From Billgrantia pellis (GTDB lineage Bacteria; Pseudomonadota; Gammaproteobacteria; Pseudomonadales; Halomonadaceae), in the NCBI RefSeq assembly GCF_008297955.1, contig NZ_VTPY01000006.1:124001-188000 (forward strand): DNA of 64,000 bases, given 5' to 3'. The position numbers were made by a program, and so were the translations under genes. Shown here piece by piece: positions 43,739 to 54,284 of the stretch. The notes beneath the pieces are model-generated. The model had not been told where the DNA came from, did no database searches, and saw only the letters and a list, made by a program, of their open reading frames with translations. How positions within the stretch are numbered: position 1 is the first letter of the stretch; every line of letters starts with the position of its first letter.

Positions 43739-45397
43739 ATGGCTGGCTCATACGAGGACCAGGCCGCGCGCACGGGTGCACAGGTGCTGGTCGATGCATT
43801 GCTGAACAACGGTGTGACGCAAGCTTTCGCCGTGCCCGGCGAAAGCTATCTCAGCGTGCTGGACGCGCTCTACGATCATCGGGAGCGCCTGAGGCTGGTC
43901 ACCTGCCGGCATGAGGCGGGGGCGTCCAACATGGCCGAAGCCTACGCCAAGATGACGGGGTTGCCAGGCATCTGCTTCGTCACGCGCGGACCGGGGGCGT
44001 GCCACGCCAGCATCGGCGTGCACACTGCGCGCCAGGACTCGACGCCGATGATCCTGTTCATCGGCCAGGTTGCGCGACACATGCGCGAGCGCGAGGCCTT
44101 CCAAGAAGTCGACTATCGCCAAATGTTCGGCCCGGTGGCCAAATGGGTCACCGAGGTCGACGATGCCAGGCGTCTGCCGGAACTGCTGGCGCGCGCCTTC
44201 CAGACAGCGATTTCCGGTCGCCCCGGCCCGGTGGTCGTCTCGCTGCCCGAAGACATGCTCGACGATATGGTCCGCGTCGAAGACGCCCCGGCGGCGAGTC
44301 GCATCCCCATCGCTCCCGATCCGCAGTCGCTGGCGCGCGTCTCCCAAGCCTTGGAGGAGGCGCAGCGTCCGGTGCTGATCGTCGGCGGTGGCGACTGGAG
44401 CGCTCGGGCGGGAGAGCACCTGCGACAGTTCGCCGAAGCGCATCAGGTGCCGATCCTGGCCTCGTTTCGCTGCCAGGATTTCGTCGACAACGAGTCATCG
44501 GCCTATGTCGGGCGCCTCGGCCTGGGCGCGTCGGCGCAGGCCAACGCGCTGGTGGAGCGGGCCGACCTGATCATCGCACTGGGCGCCAGGCTGGGCGAGG
44601 CCACTACGCAGGGCTATACCCTGCTGGCGTCGCCACGACCGCGACAACGGCTCGTTCACGTGCATGCGGATATCGGCGAGCTGGGCCGGGTCTACCACGG
44701 CATGCCGATCAACGCGACCTCGCCGGAGTTCGCCGAAGCGCTGACGACGCTCCCCCCGCGGGCCGGCATGGGGCGTTGGGCCTATGTGGCGCAGGCACGG
44801 CAGGCCTTCGAGGCCTACATCAGGAGAGAGCCCTCCAAGGTTCCACTGGACATGCAGACCGTCGTGGCGACGATCGCCGAGACCCTGCCCAAGGACACGG
44901 TCTATGCCAACGGTGCGGGCAATTACACCCTATGGCTGCAGCGCTACCTGACATTCCATGCCTTCCGTACCCAACTGGCGCCGACCAGCGGCGCCATGGG
45001 GTATGGGTTCCCTGCGGCCATCGGCGCCAAACTGGCCCAGCCGGAACGCAGCGTGGTCGCTTTCGGTGGCGATGGCTGTGCGCTGATGAGCATCCAGGAA
45101 CTGGCGACGGCTCGCATGCTGGGGCTGAAAATCCTGTTCGTGATCGTCAATAACGGCAGTTACGGGACGATCCGCATGCATCAGGAACGCCGCTTTCCGG
45201 GGCGGGTTTCGGGAACCGAGCTGATCAACCCCGACTTCGTTACCCTGGCTCGCGGGTTCGGGCTGCATGGCGAAGCCATCGAGCGCAACGACCAGTTACC
45301 GGAGGCACTGTCCCGCTGTCACGCCCATGAGGGATCGGCGCTGCTGGAGATCCGCATGTTTACAGAGACCGCATACGCCACACCGCCGAAGGCATGA
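43739..45397 (+). CDS. Thiamine diphosphate-dependent enzyme (acetolactate synthase-like)
   Basis: A 552-residue cytosolic enzyme with the three-domain layout of acetolactate synthase and related decarboxylases. The catalytic Glu59 is in CRHEAGASNMAEAYA. The ThDP/Mg motif starts GGDGCALMS and ends at the NN of VIVNNGSYG. No regulatory subunit gene follows, and it is away from ilv genes, so a catabolic role on a 2-keto acid is more likely than isoleucine/valine synthesis. The ATG follows GAGGTGCCT. The donor substrate is unknown. Confidence 0.85.
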   Translation: MAGSYEDQAARTGAQVLVDALLNNGVTQAFAVPGESYLSVLDALYDHRERLRLVTCRHEAGASNMAEAYAKMTGLPGICFVTRGPGACHASIGVHTARQDSTPMILFIGQVARHMREREAFQEVDYRQMFGPVAKWVTEVDDARRLPELLARAFQTAISGRPGPVVVSLPEDMLDDMVRVEDAPAASRIPIAPDPQSLARVSQALEEAQRPVLIVGGGDWSARAGEHLRQFAEAHQVPILASFRCQDFVDNESSAYVGRLGLGASAQANALVERADLIIALGARLGEATTQGYTLLASPRPRQRLVHVHADIGELGRVYHGMPINATSPEFAEALTTLPPRAGMGRWAYVAQARQAFEAYIRREPSKVPLDMQTVVATIAETLPKDTVYANGAGNYTLWLQRYLTFHAFRTQLAPTSGAMGYGFPAAIGAKLAQPERSVVAFGGDGCALMSIQELATARMLGLKILFVIVNNGSYGTIRMHQERRFPGRVSGTELINPDFVTLARGFGLHGEAIERNDQLPEALSRCHAHEGSALLEIRMFTETAYATPPKA

Positions 45398-45456
45398 AGA
45401 AGCCACCTCCCTTCCCTTGTCCATAAACGACGCGCACAGCGTCTGGTTGCGACATC

Positions 45457-45483
45457 GGAAGGCCGCCTGGCTGGCGGCCTTCC
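45457..45483 (+). terminator. Terminator after the ThDP enzyme gene
   Basis: A perfect 11-bp stem, GGAAGGCCGCC and its complement, with loop TGGCT. A TTTTTT run comes 10 bp later. Confidence 0.7.
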
Positions 45484-45655
45484 GGTAGATGACCGATTTT
45501 TTACGTATCCGAGAGCGACATTTTGGAATATCTTTGATGATCGGCTTGCCTAAGTGCGACACCTCAAGCACTTACCAAGCCCTGACCCTGACACAGCACC
45601 CTGACGGGTAAAACATGCCGACAACCACAATGACTCACGGCATTGGAGTACGATA

Positions 45656-46807
45656 ATGGCCACGTCAATCCAGGCTTCTTCCCCCTCCCAGTGCAAGGAA
45701 CCGGCGCCCCAGACGCTGGGATTCCTGCTGCTGGAAAACTTCACCCTGTTCTCGCTGGCCTCGGCCATCGAACCGCTACGCATGGCCAACCAGTTGGCCG
45801 GGCGTGAGCTGTATCGCTGGTTCACCCTAAGCGTGGACGGCGGACCGATTTCCGCCAGCGATGGGCTGCGGGTCACGCCGGACGGCGCCATCACCATGCC
45901 GCTGGCACTGGACATGGTCATCGTGTGCGGCGGCGTGGGGCCGGCTCGCGCCGTGCAGCGCGAGCATGTCACCTGGTTGCAATCCCAGGCGCGCCTGTCG
46001 CGGCGGCTGGGCGGCATCTGTACCGGCAGCTGGGCGCTGGCCAAGGCGGGGCTGCTTGACGGCTACGAGACCAGCGTCCACTGGGAATGCCTGGCGGCGA
46101 TGCGTGAGTCGTTCCCCCGGGCCGTGCTGACCACTCGGCTGTTCTCCATCGACCGCGATCGGGCTACCGCCTCCGGCGGTACCGCGCCGCTGGACATGAT
46201 GCTGACCCTGATCGGACGCGAGCATGGCCGCGAACTCTCTGCGGGCATTTCCGAGATGTTCATCTGCGATCGCATGCGCGGCGAGAACGATCATCAGCGC
46301 GTCCCGCTCAAGCACGTATTGGGCACCACCCAGCCCAAGCTGCTGGAAATCGTCGCGCTCATGGAGGCCAACCTGGAGGAGCCCATCGGGCTCGAGGAGC
46401 TGGCGGAGTACGTGAATGTCTCCCGGCGTCAGCTCGAGCGGCTGTTCCAGAAGTACCTGAACTGCTCGCCGTCGCGCTACTACCTCAAGCTGCGCCTCAC
46501 CCGGGCGCGCCAATTGCTCAAGCAGACTTCGATGTCGATCATCGAGGTGGCCTCGGCCTGCGGTTTCGTCTCCACGCCGCACTTTTCGAAGTGTTACCGC
46601 GAGTTCTTCGGCCTGCCGCCGCGGGAGGAGCGGCTGGGCATGAATCCGCTGCGCCCACCGGCACTGGTCCAGCAGTCGACCGACAGCCTGTTACTGCAAC
46701 CGGTCGCCTTCCAGTCCGTGCCGGAACAGCCGATTTCGGCGGCCCTGATGGCGCTCGACCAGGCTCGCGGCGAGCCGACCTATGCCAGCGTGCGCTTGAA
46801 TCATTGA
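45656..46807 (+). CDS. gbdR: Glycine betaine/dimethylglycine-responsive AraC regulator GbdR
   Basis: A 383-residue regulator. The N-terminal half is a DJ-1/PfpI-like (GATase1) domain (LGFLLLENFTLFSLASAIEPLRMAN, GGICTGSWALAKAG), and the C-terminal half is an AraC double HTH (LAEYVNVSRRQLERLFQKYL; IIEVASACGFVSTPHFSKCYREFFG). In Pseudomonas, GbdR senses glycine betaine and dimethylglycine and activates gbcAB and dgcAB, which are present here. A terminator follows, so it is a separate transcript. Confidence 0.92.
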   Translation: MATSIQASSPSQCKEPAPQTLGFLLLENFTLFSLASAIEPLRMANQLAGRELYRWFTLSVDGGPISASDGLRVTPDGAITMPLALDMVIVCGGVGPARAVQREHVTWLQSQARLSRRLGGICTGSWALAKAGLLDGYETSVHWECLAAMRESFPRAVLTTRLFSIDRDRATASGGTAPLDMMLTLIGREHGRELSAGISEMFICDRMRGENDHQRVPLKHVLGTTQPKLLEIVALMEANLEEPIGLEELAEYVNVSRRQLERLFQKYLNCSPSRYYLKLRLTRARQLLKQTSMSIIEVASACGFVSTPHFSKCYREFFGLPPREERLGMNPLRPPALVQQSTDSLLLQPVAFQSVPEQPISAALMALDQARGEPTYASVRLNH

Positions 46808-46813
46808 AGCCTT

Positions 46814-46839
46814 GGCTCGCGACCATGGCGTCGCGAGCC
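46814..46839 (+). terminator. Hairpin terminator after gbdR
   Basis: GGCTCGCGAC and GTCGCGAGCC pair perfectly around CATGGC, 7 bp after the stop codon. Confidence 0.6.
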
Positions 46840-47055
46840 GTTGTGCCTCATGTCATGCCTGGCGCCCGATGAAGCGGTAGCCAGGCCTTTTCGTGCCCCC
46901 CGTTTTCCCTTGTATCCGGACGGCGACGTTGTGCCGCTCGTCGCAGCCACGACAGAGATGACGTTTTTGGAATTATCGCCGTCGCTTCCAGAAGTCGAGG
47001 CGTGCCTGGCCGGCGCTATGCTGCCATCAGTCAACCCCGATCCGGAGCACGCCTC

Positions 47056-48033
<978 letters not shown>

Positions 48034-48062
48034 TTGAGCCAAAGCCGACACCGCGCGCGATC

Positions 48063-48172
48063 GGGGCGCCGGGGACAGGTCGCAGGAAGGTCATTTGCCA
48101 TGGATGGCAAATATAGCGCCCAGGGATGGGTTCACAGCGCCTTCGCGAAGGCCTGTCGCCGGAACAGCCCCG
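48063..48172. repeat. Halomonas-type intergenic repeat, copy 1
   Basis: About 110 bp with outer complementary arms and an inner hairpin, ATTTGCC-ATGGAT-GGCAAAT (48093-48112). It is closely similar to 50880-50990. It lies between the dipeptidase-like and DUF5943 genes. Confidence 0.75.
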
Positions 48173-48226
48173 AAACCACCAAGCCAATGGCGACCGCCAA
48201 GAACAACGATTTTTGAGGACCAGACC

Positions 48227-48772
48227 GTGACCAAGATGGCCCCTGAGCTTCCCATCGAGGTGGATAGCGAAACCGGCGTGTGGACCACCGACGCCCTGCC
48301 GATGCTCTACGTGCCTCGGCACTTCTTTATCAACAACCACACGGCCGTCGCCGAAGCGCTGGGTGTGGATAAGTATGCCGAGATACTCTACCGCGCCGGA
48401 TACAAGAGTGCCTGGCATTGGTGCGAGAAGGAGGCCGATCTGCACGGCCTGGAAGGCGTCGAGGTGTTCGAGCACTACATGCGGCGGCTTTCCCAGCGCG
48501 GTTGGGGCAAGTTCGTGACCGAAGACATCGACCTCGCTGCCGGCACCGCCCGGGTGCGCCTGGAACACAGTGCTTTCGTCTATCAGCTCGGCAAGACGGG
48601 GCATAAAGAGGAGTACATGTTCACCGGCTGGTTCGCCGGCGCCATGGACCAGATCCTTGCCGCCCGCGGAAGCCGGCTGCGCACCGCCGCCGAGCAGGTC
48701 CAGAGCGCCGCCGAGCCCGGCTGCGACGTGGGTATCTTCACCGTCAAGCCGTTGCCCGACGCCCGGGGTTGA
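48227..48772 (+). CDS. DUF5943/V4R-like protein of the dimethylglycine operon
   Basis: A 181-residue cytosolic protein. The C-terminal half (YMFTGWFAGAMDQILAARG) resembles the 4-vinyl reductase (V4R) small-molecule-binding fold. It occupies the same place as the conserved hypothetical gene between dipeptidase and dgcA in Pseudomonas. A GTG start preceded by TTTGAGGACC was chosen; an ATG four codons in is possible. It may sense a ligand or support demethylase assembly. That is inference. Confidence 0.8.
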   Translation: MTKMAPELPIEVDSETGVWTTDALPMLYVPRHFFINNHTAVAEALGVDKYAEILYRAGYKSAWHWCEKEADLHGLEGVEVFEHYMRRLSQRGWGKFVTEDIDLAAGTARVRLEHSAFVYQLGKTGHKEEYMFTGWFAGAMDQILAARGSRLRTAAEQVQSAAEPGCDVGIFTVKPLPDARG

Positions 48773-48782
48773 GGAGGTTTCC

Positions 48783-50855
48783 ATGGCATTCGACGCGATC
48801 TTCGAGCCGATACAGATCGGCAAGCTGACTATCCGCAACCGTGTGGTCAGCACCGCCCATGCCGAGGTTCATGCCACCGACGGCGGTATGACTACCGAGC
48901 GTTACGTCAAATATTACGAAGAGAAGGCCAAGGGCGGCTGCGGATTGTGCATCTGCGGCGGCTCCTCGGTGGTTTCCATCGACAGCCCCCAGGCCTGGTG
49001 GAGCTCGGTGAACCTCTCCACCGACCGCATCATTCCGCACTTTCAGAATCTCGCCGATGCCGTGCACAAGCACGGCGGCAAGATCATGATCCAGATCACC
49101 CACATGGGGCGGCGCTCGCGCTGGGACGGCTTCGACTGGCCGACCCTGGTGTCGCCCTCGGGCATTCGCGAACCGGTGCACCGCTCCACGTGCAAGACCA
49201 TCGAGGAGGAGGAGATCTGGCGCATCGTCGGCGACTACGCCCAGGCCGCGCGGCGGGCCAAGGAGGGCGGCCTGGATGGCGTTGAGCTCTCCGCCGTGCA
49301 CCAGCACCTGATTGACCAGTTCTGGAGCCCGCGGGTCAACAAGCGCACCGACCAGTGGGGCGGCAGCTTCGAGAACCGCATGCGCTTCGGCATGGAGGTG
49401 CTCAAGGCGGTGCGCGCCGAGGTGGGCGACGACTTCGCCGTCGGCATGCGCATCTGCGGCGACGAGTTCCATCCCGACGGTCTGACCCACGAGGACATGA
49501 AGCAGATTGCCGCCTATTACGACGCCACCGGCCAGGTGGACTTCTTCGGTGTGATCGGCTCCGGCTGCGACACCCACAATACCCTGGCCAACGTGATTCC
49601 CAACATGTCCTTCCCGCCGGAGCCCTTCCTGCATCTGGCGGCGGGCATCAAGGAAGTGGTCAACGTGCCGGTGATCCACGCCCAGAACATCAAGGATCCC
49701 AACCAGGCCCAGCGCATCCTCGAAGGGGGCTACGTCGATCTGGTGGGCATGACACGGGCGCATATCGCCGACCCGCACCTGATCGCCAAGATCAAGATGG
49801 GCCAGATCGACCAGATCAAGCAGTGCGTGGGAGCCAACTACTGCATCGATCGCCAGTATCAGGGGCTCGACGTGCTGTGCATCCAGAACGCCGCGACATC
49901 GCGGGAATACATGGGCTTGCCCCACATCATCGAGAAGAGCGAAGGCCCCAAGCGCAAGGTGGTGGTAGTGGGTGGGGGCCCTGGCGGCATGGAGGCGGCC
50001 CGCGTTGCCGCCGAGCGCGGGCATGACGTTACCCTGTTCGAGGCTGAAGAGCAGCTCGGCGGGCAGATCACCATCGCCGCCCAAGCGCCGCAGCGCGACC
50101 AGATCGCCGGTATCACCCGCTGGTACCAACTGGAGCTGGCGCGCCTGAACGTCGACCTGCGCCTGGGCACCCGTGCCGACGAGGCCACCATCGAAGACCT
50201 GCGTCCGGACGTCGTGGTGCTCGCCACCGGCGGCCAGCCCTTCCTCAGCCAGTATCCGGAGTGGGGCTACTCGGAGAACCCCGAGGAGAGCTTGGTGGTG
50301 AGTGCCTGGGACATTCTCAGCGGTGCGGTGGCGCCGGGCAAGAATGTGCTGATCTACGACACCATCTGCGAATTCACCGGTGTCTCGGCAGCGGACTACC
50401 TGGCCGACAAGGGCGCCAAGGTCGAGATCGTCACCGACGACATCAAGCCGGGAGCGGCGGTGGGCGGCACCACCTTCCCGACCTACTACCGCAGCCTCTA
50501 CGAGAAGGAGGTGATCATGACCTCCGACCTGATGCTGCACAAGGTCTACCGCGAGGGCGACGCCCTGGTGGCGGTGCTCGAGAACGAGTACACCGGTGCC
50601 CTGGAGGAACGGGTGGTCGATCAGGTGGTGGTGGAGAACGGTGTACGCCCGGACGAGGCGCTCTACTACGCGCTGAAGGAACGTTCTCGCAACCGTGGCC
50701 AGGTAAATCTCGAGGCGCTCTACGCCGCCAAGGCGCAGCCCTGTTTGAGTGAGCAGGGCGATGGCTACCTGCTGTTCCGTCTGGGTGACTGCACCGCGCC
50801 GCGCAATACGCATGCGGCCATCTATGACGCCCTGCGGTTGTGCAAAGACCTCTGA
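48783..50855 (+). CDS. dgcA: Dimethylglycine demethylase subunit DgcA
   Basis: A 690-residue flavoenzyme of the old yellow enzyme/trimethylamine dehydrogenase type. It has an N-terminal FMN barrel (LTIRNRVVSTAHAEVHA), an iron-sulfur segment, and a C-terminal FAD/NAD-like domain (VVVVGGGPGGMEAARVAAERG). With DgcB it oxidises dimethylglycine to sarcosine and formaldehyde. The iron-sulfur segment reads CVGANYC then C after 11 residues, where trimethylamine dehydrogenase has a fourth Cys at the Ala. TGAGGAGGTTTCC precedes the ATG, 10 bp after the DUF5943 gene. Confidence 0.93.
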   Translation: MAFDAIFEPIQIGKLTIRNRVVSTAHAEVHATDGGMTTERYVKYYEEKAKGGCGLCICGGSSVVSIDSPQAWWSSVNLSTDRIIPHFQNLADAVHKHGGKIMIQITHMGRRSRWDGFDWPTLVSPSGIREPVHRSTCKTIEEEEIWRIVGDYAQAARRAKEGGLDGVELSAVHQHLIDQFWSPRVNKRTDQWGGSFENRMRFGMEVLKAVRAEVGDDFAVGMRICGDEFHPDGLTHEDMKQIAAYYDATGQVDFFGVIGSGCDTHNTLANVIPNMSFPPEPFLHLAAGIKEVVNVPVIHAQNIKDPNQAQRILEGGYVDLVGMTRAHIADPHLIAKIKMGQIDQIKQCVGANYCIDRQYQGLDVLCIQNAATSREYMGLPHIIEKSEGPKRKVVVVGGGPGGMEAARVAAERGHDVTLFEAEEQLGGQITIAAQAPQRDQIAGITRWYQLELARLNVDLRLGTRADEATIEDLRPDVVVLATGGQPFLSQYPEWGYSENPEESLVVSAWDILSGAVAPGKNVLIYDTICEFTGVSAADYLADKGAKVEIVTDDIKPGAAVGGTTFPTYYRSLYEKEVIMTSDLMLHKVYREGDALVAVLENEYTGALEERVVDQVVVENGVRPDEALYYALKERSRNRGQVNLEALYAAKAQPCLSEQGDGYLLFRLGDCTAPRNTHAAIYDALRLCKDL

Positions 50856-50879
50856 GTTGGCGAAAGCCACCAACGGTGA

Positions 50880-50990
50880 GGGGCGCCGGGGGCAGGCCGT
50901 CGCGAGGGTCATTTGCCATGGATGGCAAATGTAGCGCCCAGGGAAGGGTTCACAGCGCCCTCGCATAGGCCTGCCGCCGGTAAAGCCCGT
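50880..50990. repeat. Halomonas-type intergenic repeat, copy 2
   Basis: The same element as at 48063. The inner hairpin ATTTGCC/GGCAAAT is at 50911-50930, and the outer arms GGGGGCAGGCC and GGCCTGCCGCC enclose it. It lies between dgcA and dgcB. Confidence 0.75.
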
Positions 50991-51039
50991 CGCCAATGCT
51001 AATGCCAAAGCCAACGGCTTATGAGACGAGGTGAGCACC

Positions 51040-53007
51040 ATGCTCGACACCCTCCTGCCGATACTGATCTTCTCCGCCCTGGCGCTGGCCGTGATCGGCG
51101 CCGTGCGGCGCATACGCCTGTGGCGCCAGGGGCGGCCCGCTCGGGTCGATCTGCTGCGCGGGCTCGCCGCCATGCCGCGGCGCTACCTGGTGGACCTGCA
51201 CCACGTGGTGGCGCGCGACAAGGTAATGTCCAACACCCATGTGGCCACCGCCGGCGGCTTCGTCGCGGCGGCCGTACTGATGATTCTGGTGCATGGCCTG
51301 GGGCTGGCGCAGGGCGTGCTCGGCTGGGCCCTGCTGGCGGCCAGCGCCGCCATGTTCGTCGGTAGCCTGTTCGTTGCCAGAAGGCGGCGCAAGCCACCGG
51401 CGCGGCTCTCCAAGGGACCCTGGATGCGCCTGCCGAAGAGCCTGATGGCGTTCTCGCTGAGCGTGTTTCTGATCACCCTGCCGACGGTAGGCATTCTGCC
51501 TACCGGCTTCGGCCACTGGCTGCTGGCCCTGGCGCTGGCCGCGGTGCTGGTTTGGGGCCTGGGGGAAATGTTCTTCGGCATGACCTGGGGCGGGCCAATG
51601 AAGCACGCCTTCGCCGGTGCCCTGCACTTGGCCTTTCATCGCCGCCCCGAGCGCTTCGGTGAAGGCAACCGCTCCACCGGTCTCAAGGCGCTGAGCCTGG
51701 ACGATCCCAAGGCCCCCCTGGGGGTCGAGACACCCAGCGATTTCACCTGGAACCAGCTGCTCGGCTTCGACGCCTGCGTGCAGTGCGGGCGTTGTGAAGC
51801 CATGTGCCCGGCTTTCGCCGCCGGCCAGCCGCTCAACCCCAAGAAGCTGATCCAGGACATGGTCGTCGGCATGGCCGGCGGCAGCGATGCCAGCTATGCC
51901 GGTAGCCCCTACCCGGACAAGCCCATCGGCGAACACCGCGGCCACCCGCATGGGCCCATCGTGGCTCGCGAGGGCACCGCCCTGGTCGATGCCGAGACAC
52001 TGTGGTCGTGCACCACCTGCCGCGCCTGCGTCGAGGAGTGCCCGATGATGATCGAGCACGTCGATGCCATCGTCGACATGCGCCGCTTCCTGACCCTGGA
52101 GCGCGGCGATACCCCGGGCAAGGGCGCCGAAGTGATCGACAACCTGATCGCCACCGACAATCCGGGTGGCTTCGATCCCGGCTCGCGCATGCACTGGGCC
52201 GCAGACCTCAATCTGCCCCTGATGCGTGACGTGGGAGAAGCCGAGGTGTTGCTGTGGCTGGGCGACGGTGTCTTCGACATGCGCAACCAGAGGACGCTCA
52301 GAGCGTTGGTTAAGGTATTGCGCGGCGCCGGCGTCGATTTCGCCGTGCTCGGCAACGAGGAGCGCGACAGCGGCGACGTGGCGAGGCGGCTGGGCGACGA
52401 GGCGACCTTCCAGTCGCTCGCCAAGCGCAATATCGCCACCTTGTCACAGTATCGCTTCCAGCGCATCGTCACCTGCGATCCGCACAGCTTCCACGTATTG
52501 AAAAACGAATATGGCGAGCTCGACGGCCACTATCAGGTATCCCATCACAGCACCTATATCGCCGAGCTGTATGAGGCGGGGCGGCTGCACTTCGCACCTT
52601 GGAAAGGGGGCACGGTCACCTATCACGACCCCTGCTATCTCGGTCGCTACAACGGCGAGTACGAGGCACCGCGCAACGTGCTCAGGGCGCTGGGCATCGA
52701 AGTGAAGGAAATGGCACGCTCAGGCTATCGTTCGCGCTGCTGCGGCGGCGGCGGCGGTGCGCCGATCACCGATATTCCCGGCAAGCAGCGAATTCCCGAC
52801 ATGCGCATGAATGACGTCGAGGAGACCGGCGCCGAGCTGGTGGCGGTGGGCTGTCCGCAGTGCACCGCCATGCTCGAGGGGGTGGTCGACGCCACCGCCG
52901 AAGTGCGCGACATCGCCGAACTGGTGGCTGAGGCGCTGGCGGAGCGTCCCGCTGCCTCGGGGAGCGTCCGGGTTCAGCAGCCAGCCGCCGAGGAGGTGAC
53001 ACCATGA
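51040..53007 (+). CDS. dgcB: Dimethylglycine demethylase subunit DgcB (iron-sulfur membrane protein)
   Basis: A 655-residue protein. The N-terminal third has several membrane helices. Two 4Fe-4S motifs follow, CVQCGRCEAMCP and CTTCRACVEECP, then CCG domains (YHDPCYLGRYNG, RCCGGGGGAP). This is the heterodisulfide-reductase-like plan expected of an electron-transfer subunit feeding the quinone pool. The ATG with GAGG at proper distance was used; a GTG nine bases upstream is in frame. It overlaps the next gene by 4 nt. Confidence 0.92.
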   Translation: MLDTLLPILIFSALALAVIGAVRRIRLWRQGRPARVDLLRGLAAMPRRYLVDLHHVVARDKVMSNTHVATAGGFVAAAVLMILVHGLGLAQGVLGWALLAASAAMFVGSLFVARRRRKPPARLSKGPWMRLPKSLMAFSLSVFLITLPTVGILPTGFGHWLLALALAAVLVWGLGEMFFGMTWGGPMKHAFAGALHLAFHRRPERFGEGNRSTGLKALSLDDPKAPLGVETPSDFTWNQLLGFDACVQCGRCEAMCPAFAAGQPLNPKKLIQDMVVGMAGGSDASYAGSPYPDKPIGEHRGHPHGPIVAREGTALVDAETLWSCTTCRACVEECPMMIEHVDAIVDMRRFLTLERGDTPGKGAEVIDNLIATDNPGGFDPGSRMHWAADLNLPLMRDVGEAEVLLWLGDGVFDMRNQRTLRALVKVLRGAGVDFAVLGNEERDSGDVARRLGDEATFQSLAKRNIATLSQYRFQRIVTCDPHSFHVLKNEYGELDGHYQVSHHSTYIAELYEAGRLHFAPWKGGTVTYHDPCYLGRYNGEYEAPRNVLRALGIEVKEMARSGYRSRCCGGGGGAPITDIPGKQRIPDMRMNDVEETGAELVAVGCPQCTAMLEGVVDATAEVRDIAELVAEALAERPAASGSVRVQQPAAEEVTP

Positions 53008-54284
53008 GCGATATCATTCGTCGCGATCCACGCCGCGAGTGGATCGCCCGCAATCGCCTGCATCCCGAGCACGAACGGATGCTGGCGGAACTTGGCCAGG
53101 GCATGGCCATGGCGACGGAGTGGATGGGTCCCAACGGTGCGATCCGCAGGAATCCCCATGCGGTGGGCTTCATCGGCCCCAATGGGATCAAGCGCATCGA
53201 CCGCAGCGGTGTCCAGCAAGCGGCCGCGACGGGGCGCGGCGCCGGTCACAAGCCGGCCGCTGACGATCGCCGGCGTGTCACGATCGAGGCTCCCGCCTTC
53301 CTGGTCGCGGTGATACCGGACATGCCCGGTGGGCGCCTCTCCAGCCACGACCGTGACCTGCTGGGCCTGGCTCGGCAACTGGCCGATGGCGATGGCGATC
53401 GGCCAGGTGCGGTAATGGCGGTGGTCCTTGGCGGCCACAAGGAGGAGTCGCTCGGCGAGGCCGGTATCGACCGCCTGCTGCATTTCGACGACGCACGGTT
53501 CGATGGCTACGCGCCGGAGGCACGTCTGGCGGCGCTCACTGCCGTCGAAGACGAGCTCGCCCCGCGCCATTGGCTGTTGCCCGACTCCAAGCTGGGCGGC
53601 GCCGACCTGGGGCGGCGCTTGGCGGCACGTCTTGGGGAGCGTCCCGCCGTCGGCGTCTGGCAGCTCGAGAAGGACGAGGCTTGCGCGCTGGGTTGGCGTT
53701 GTACCGGGAGGGGGGCCGCCGGGACTATCGATATCAGCCGCGCCCTGCCACGTGTCGTGCTGGCGCTGGCCGAATGCGCCGAGCCCGTTTCCGAGACCTG
53801 CCATGCGGCGCAGCCGCTTCCCTTGTCGCAGCCGCTGCCTCCCCTGCTGGGTCGCATCGAGGATCTGGGTCAAGTGGCCGTCGATCCGGCCGGCGTGGCC
53901 TTGGCCGAAGCCGAGTTCATCCTCTCCGCCGGCAATGGTGTCAAGGATTGGGAGGGGTTTCATCAAGCCGCCAAGGTGCTGGGCGCGACCGAGGGCGCCT
54001 CGCGGGTGGCGGTGGACGATGGCTTCATGCCGCGCCACCGCCAGGTGGGTGCCACCGGGACCTGGGTCACCGCGCGGGTCTATATGGCGGTGGGCATCAG
54101 CGGTGCCATCCAGCACCTTCAGGGCATCCAGAGCTGCGACAAGGTGGTGGCCATCAATCTCGATCCGGGATGCGACATGATCAAGCGCGCCGACTTGGCG
54201 GTGATCGGCGACTCGACGAGCCTACTCGCGGCACTGGTCGATCTGGTGGAGCGGCAACGAGAGGAGAAACGCGATGCGGCTTGA
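53004..54284 (+). CDS. Electron transfer flavoprotein alpha-like subunit
   Basis: A 426-residue protein, longer than typical EtfA (about 310) owing to an N-terminal extension of about 100 residues. The C-terminal FAD-binding domain is clear: ILSAGNGVKDWEGF, GATEGASRVAVDDG, VGISGAIQHLQGIQSCD and AINLDPGCDMIKRADL. In Pseudomonas the dgc operon includes the same ETF pair, which should carry electrons from demethylation to DgcB or the membrane. It overlaps dgcB by 4 nt and the beta gene by 11 nt. Confidence 0.88.
   Translation: MSDIIRRDPRREWIARNRLHPEHERMLAELGQGMAMATEWMGPNGAIRRNPHAVGFIGPNGIKRIDRSGVQQAAATGRGAGHKPAADDRRRVTIEAPAFLVAVIPDMPGGRLSSHDRDLLGLARQLADGDGDRPGAVMAVVLGGHKEESLGEAGIDRLLHFDDARFDGYAPEARLAALTAVEDELAPRHWLLPDSKLGGADLGRRLAARLGERPAVGVWQLEKDEACALGWRCTGRGAAGTIDISRALPRVVLALAECAEPVSETCHAAQPLPLSQPLPPLLGRIEDLGQVAVDPAGVALAEAEFILSAGNGVKDWEGFHQAAKVLGATEGASRVAVDDGFMPRHRQVGATGTWVTARVYMAVGISGAIQHLQGIQSCDKVVAINLDPGCDMIKRADLAVIGDSTSLLAALVDLVERQREEKRDAA

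Noticed and set aside
48744..51173. An 809-codon minus-strand frame across dgcA
   Set aside because: It is the antisense of dgcA plus the flanking repeat, with no protein-family features.
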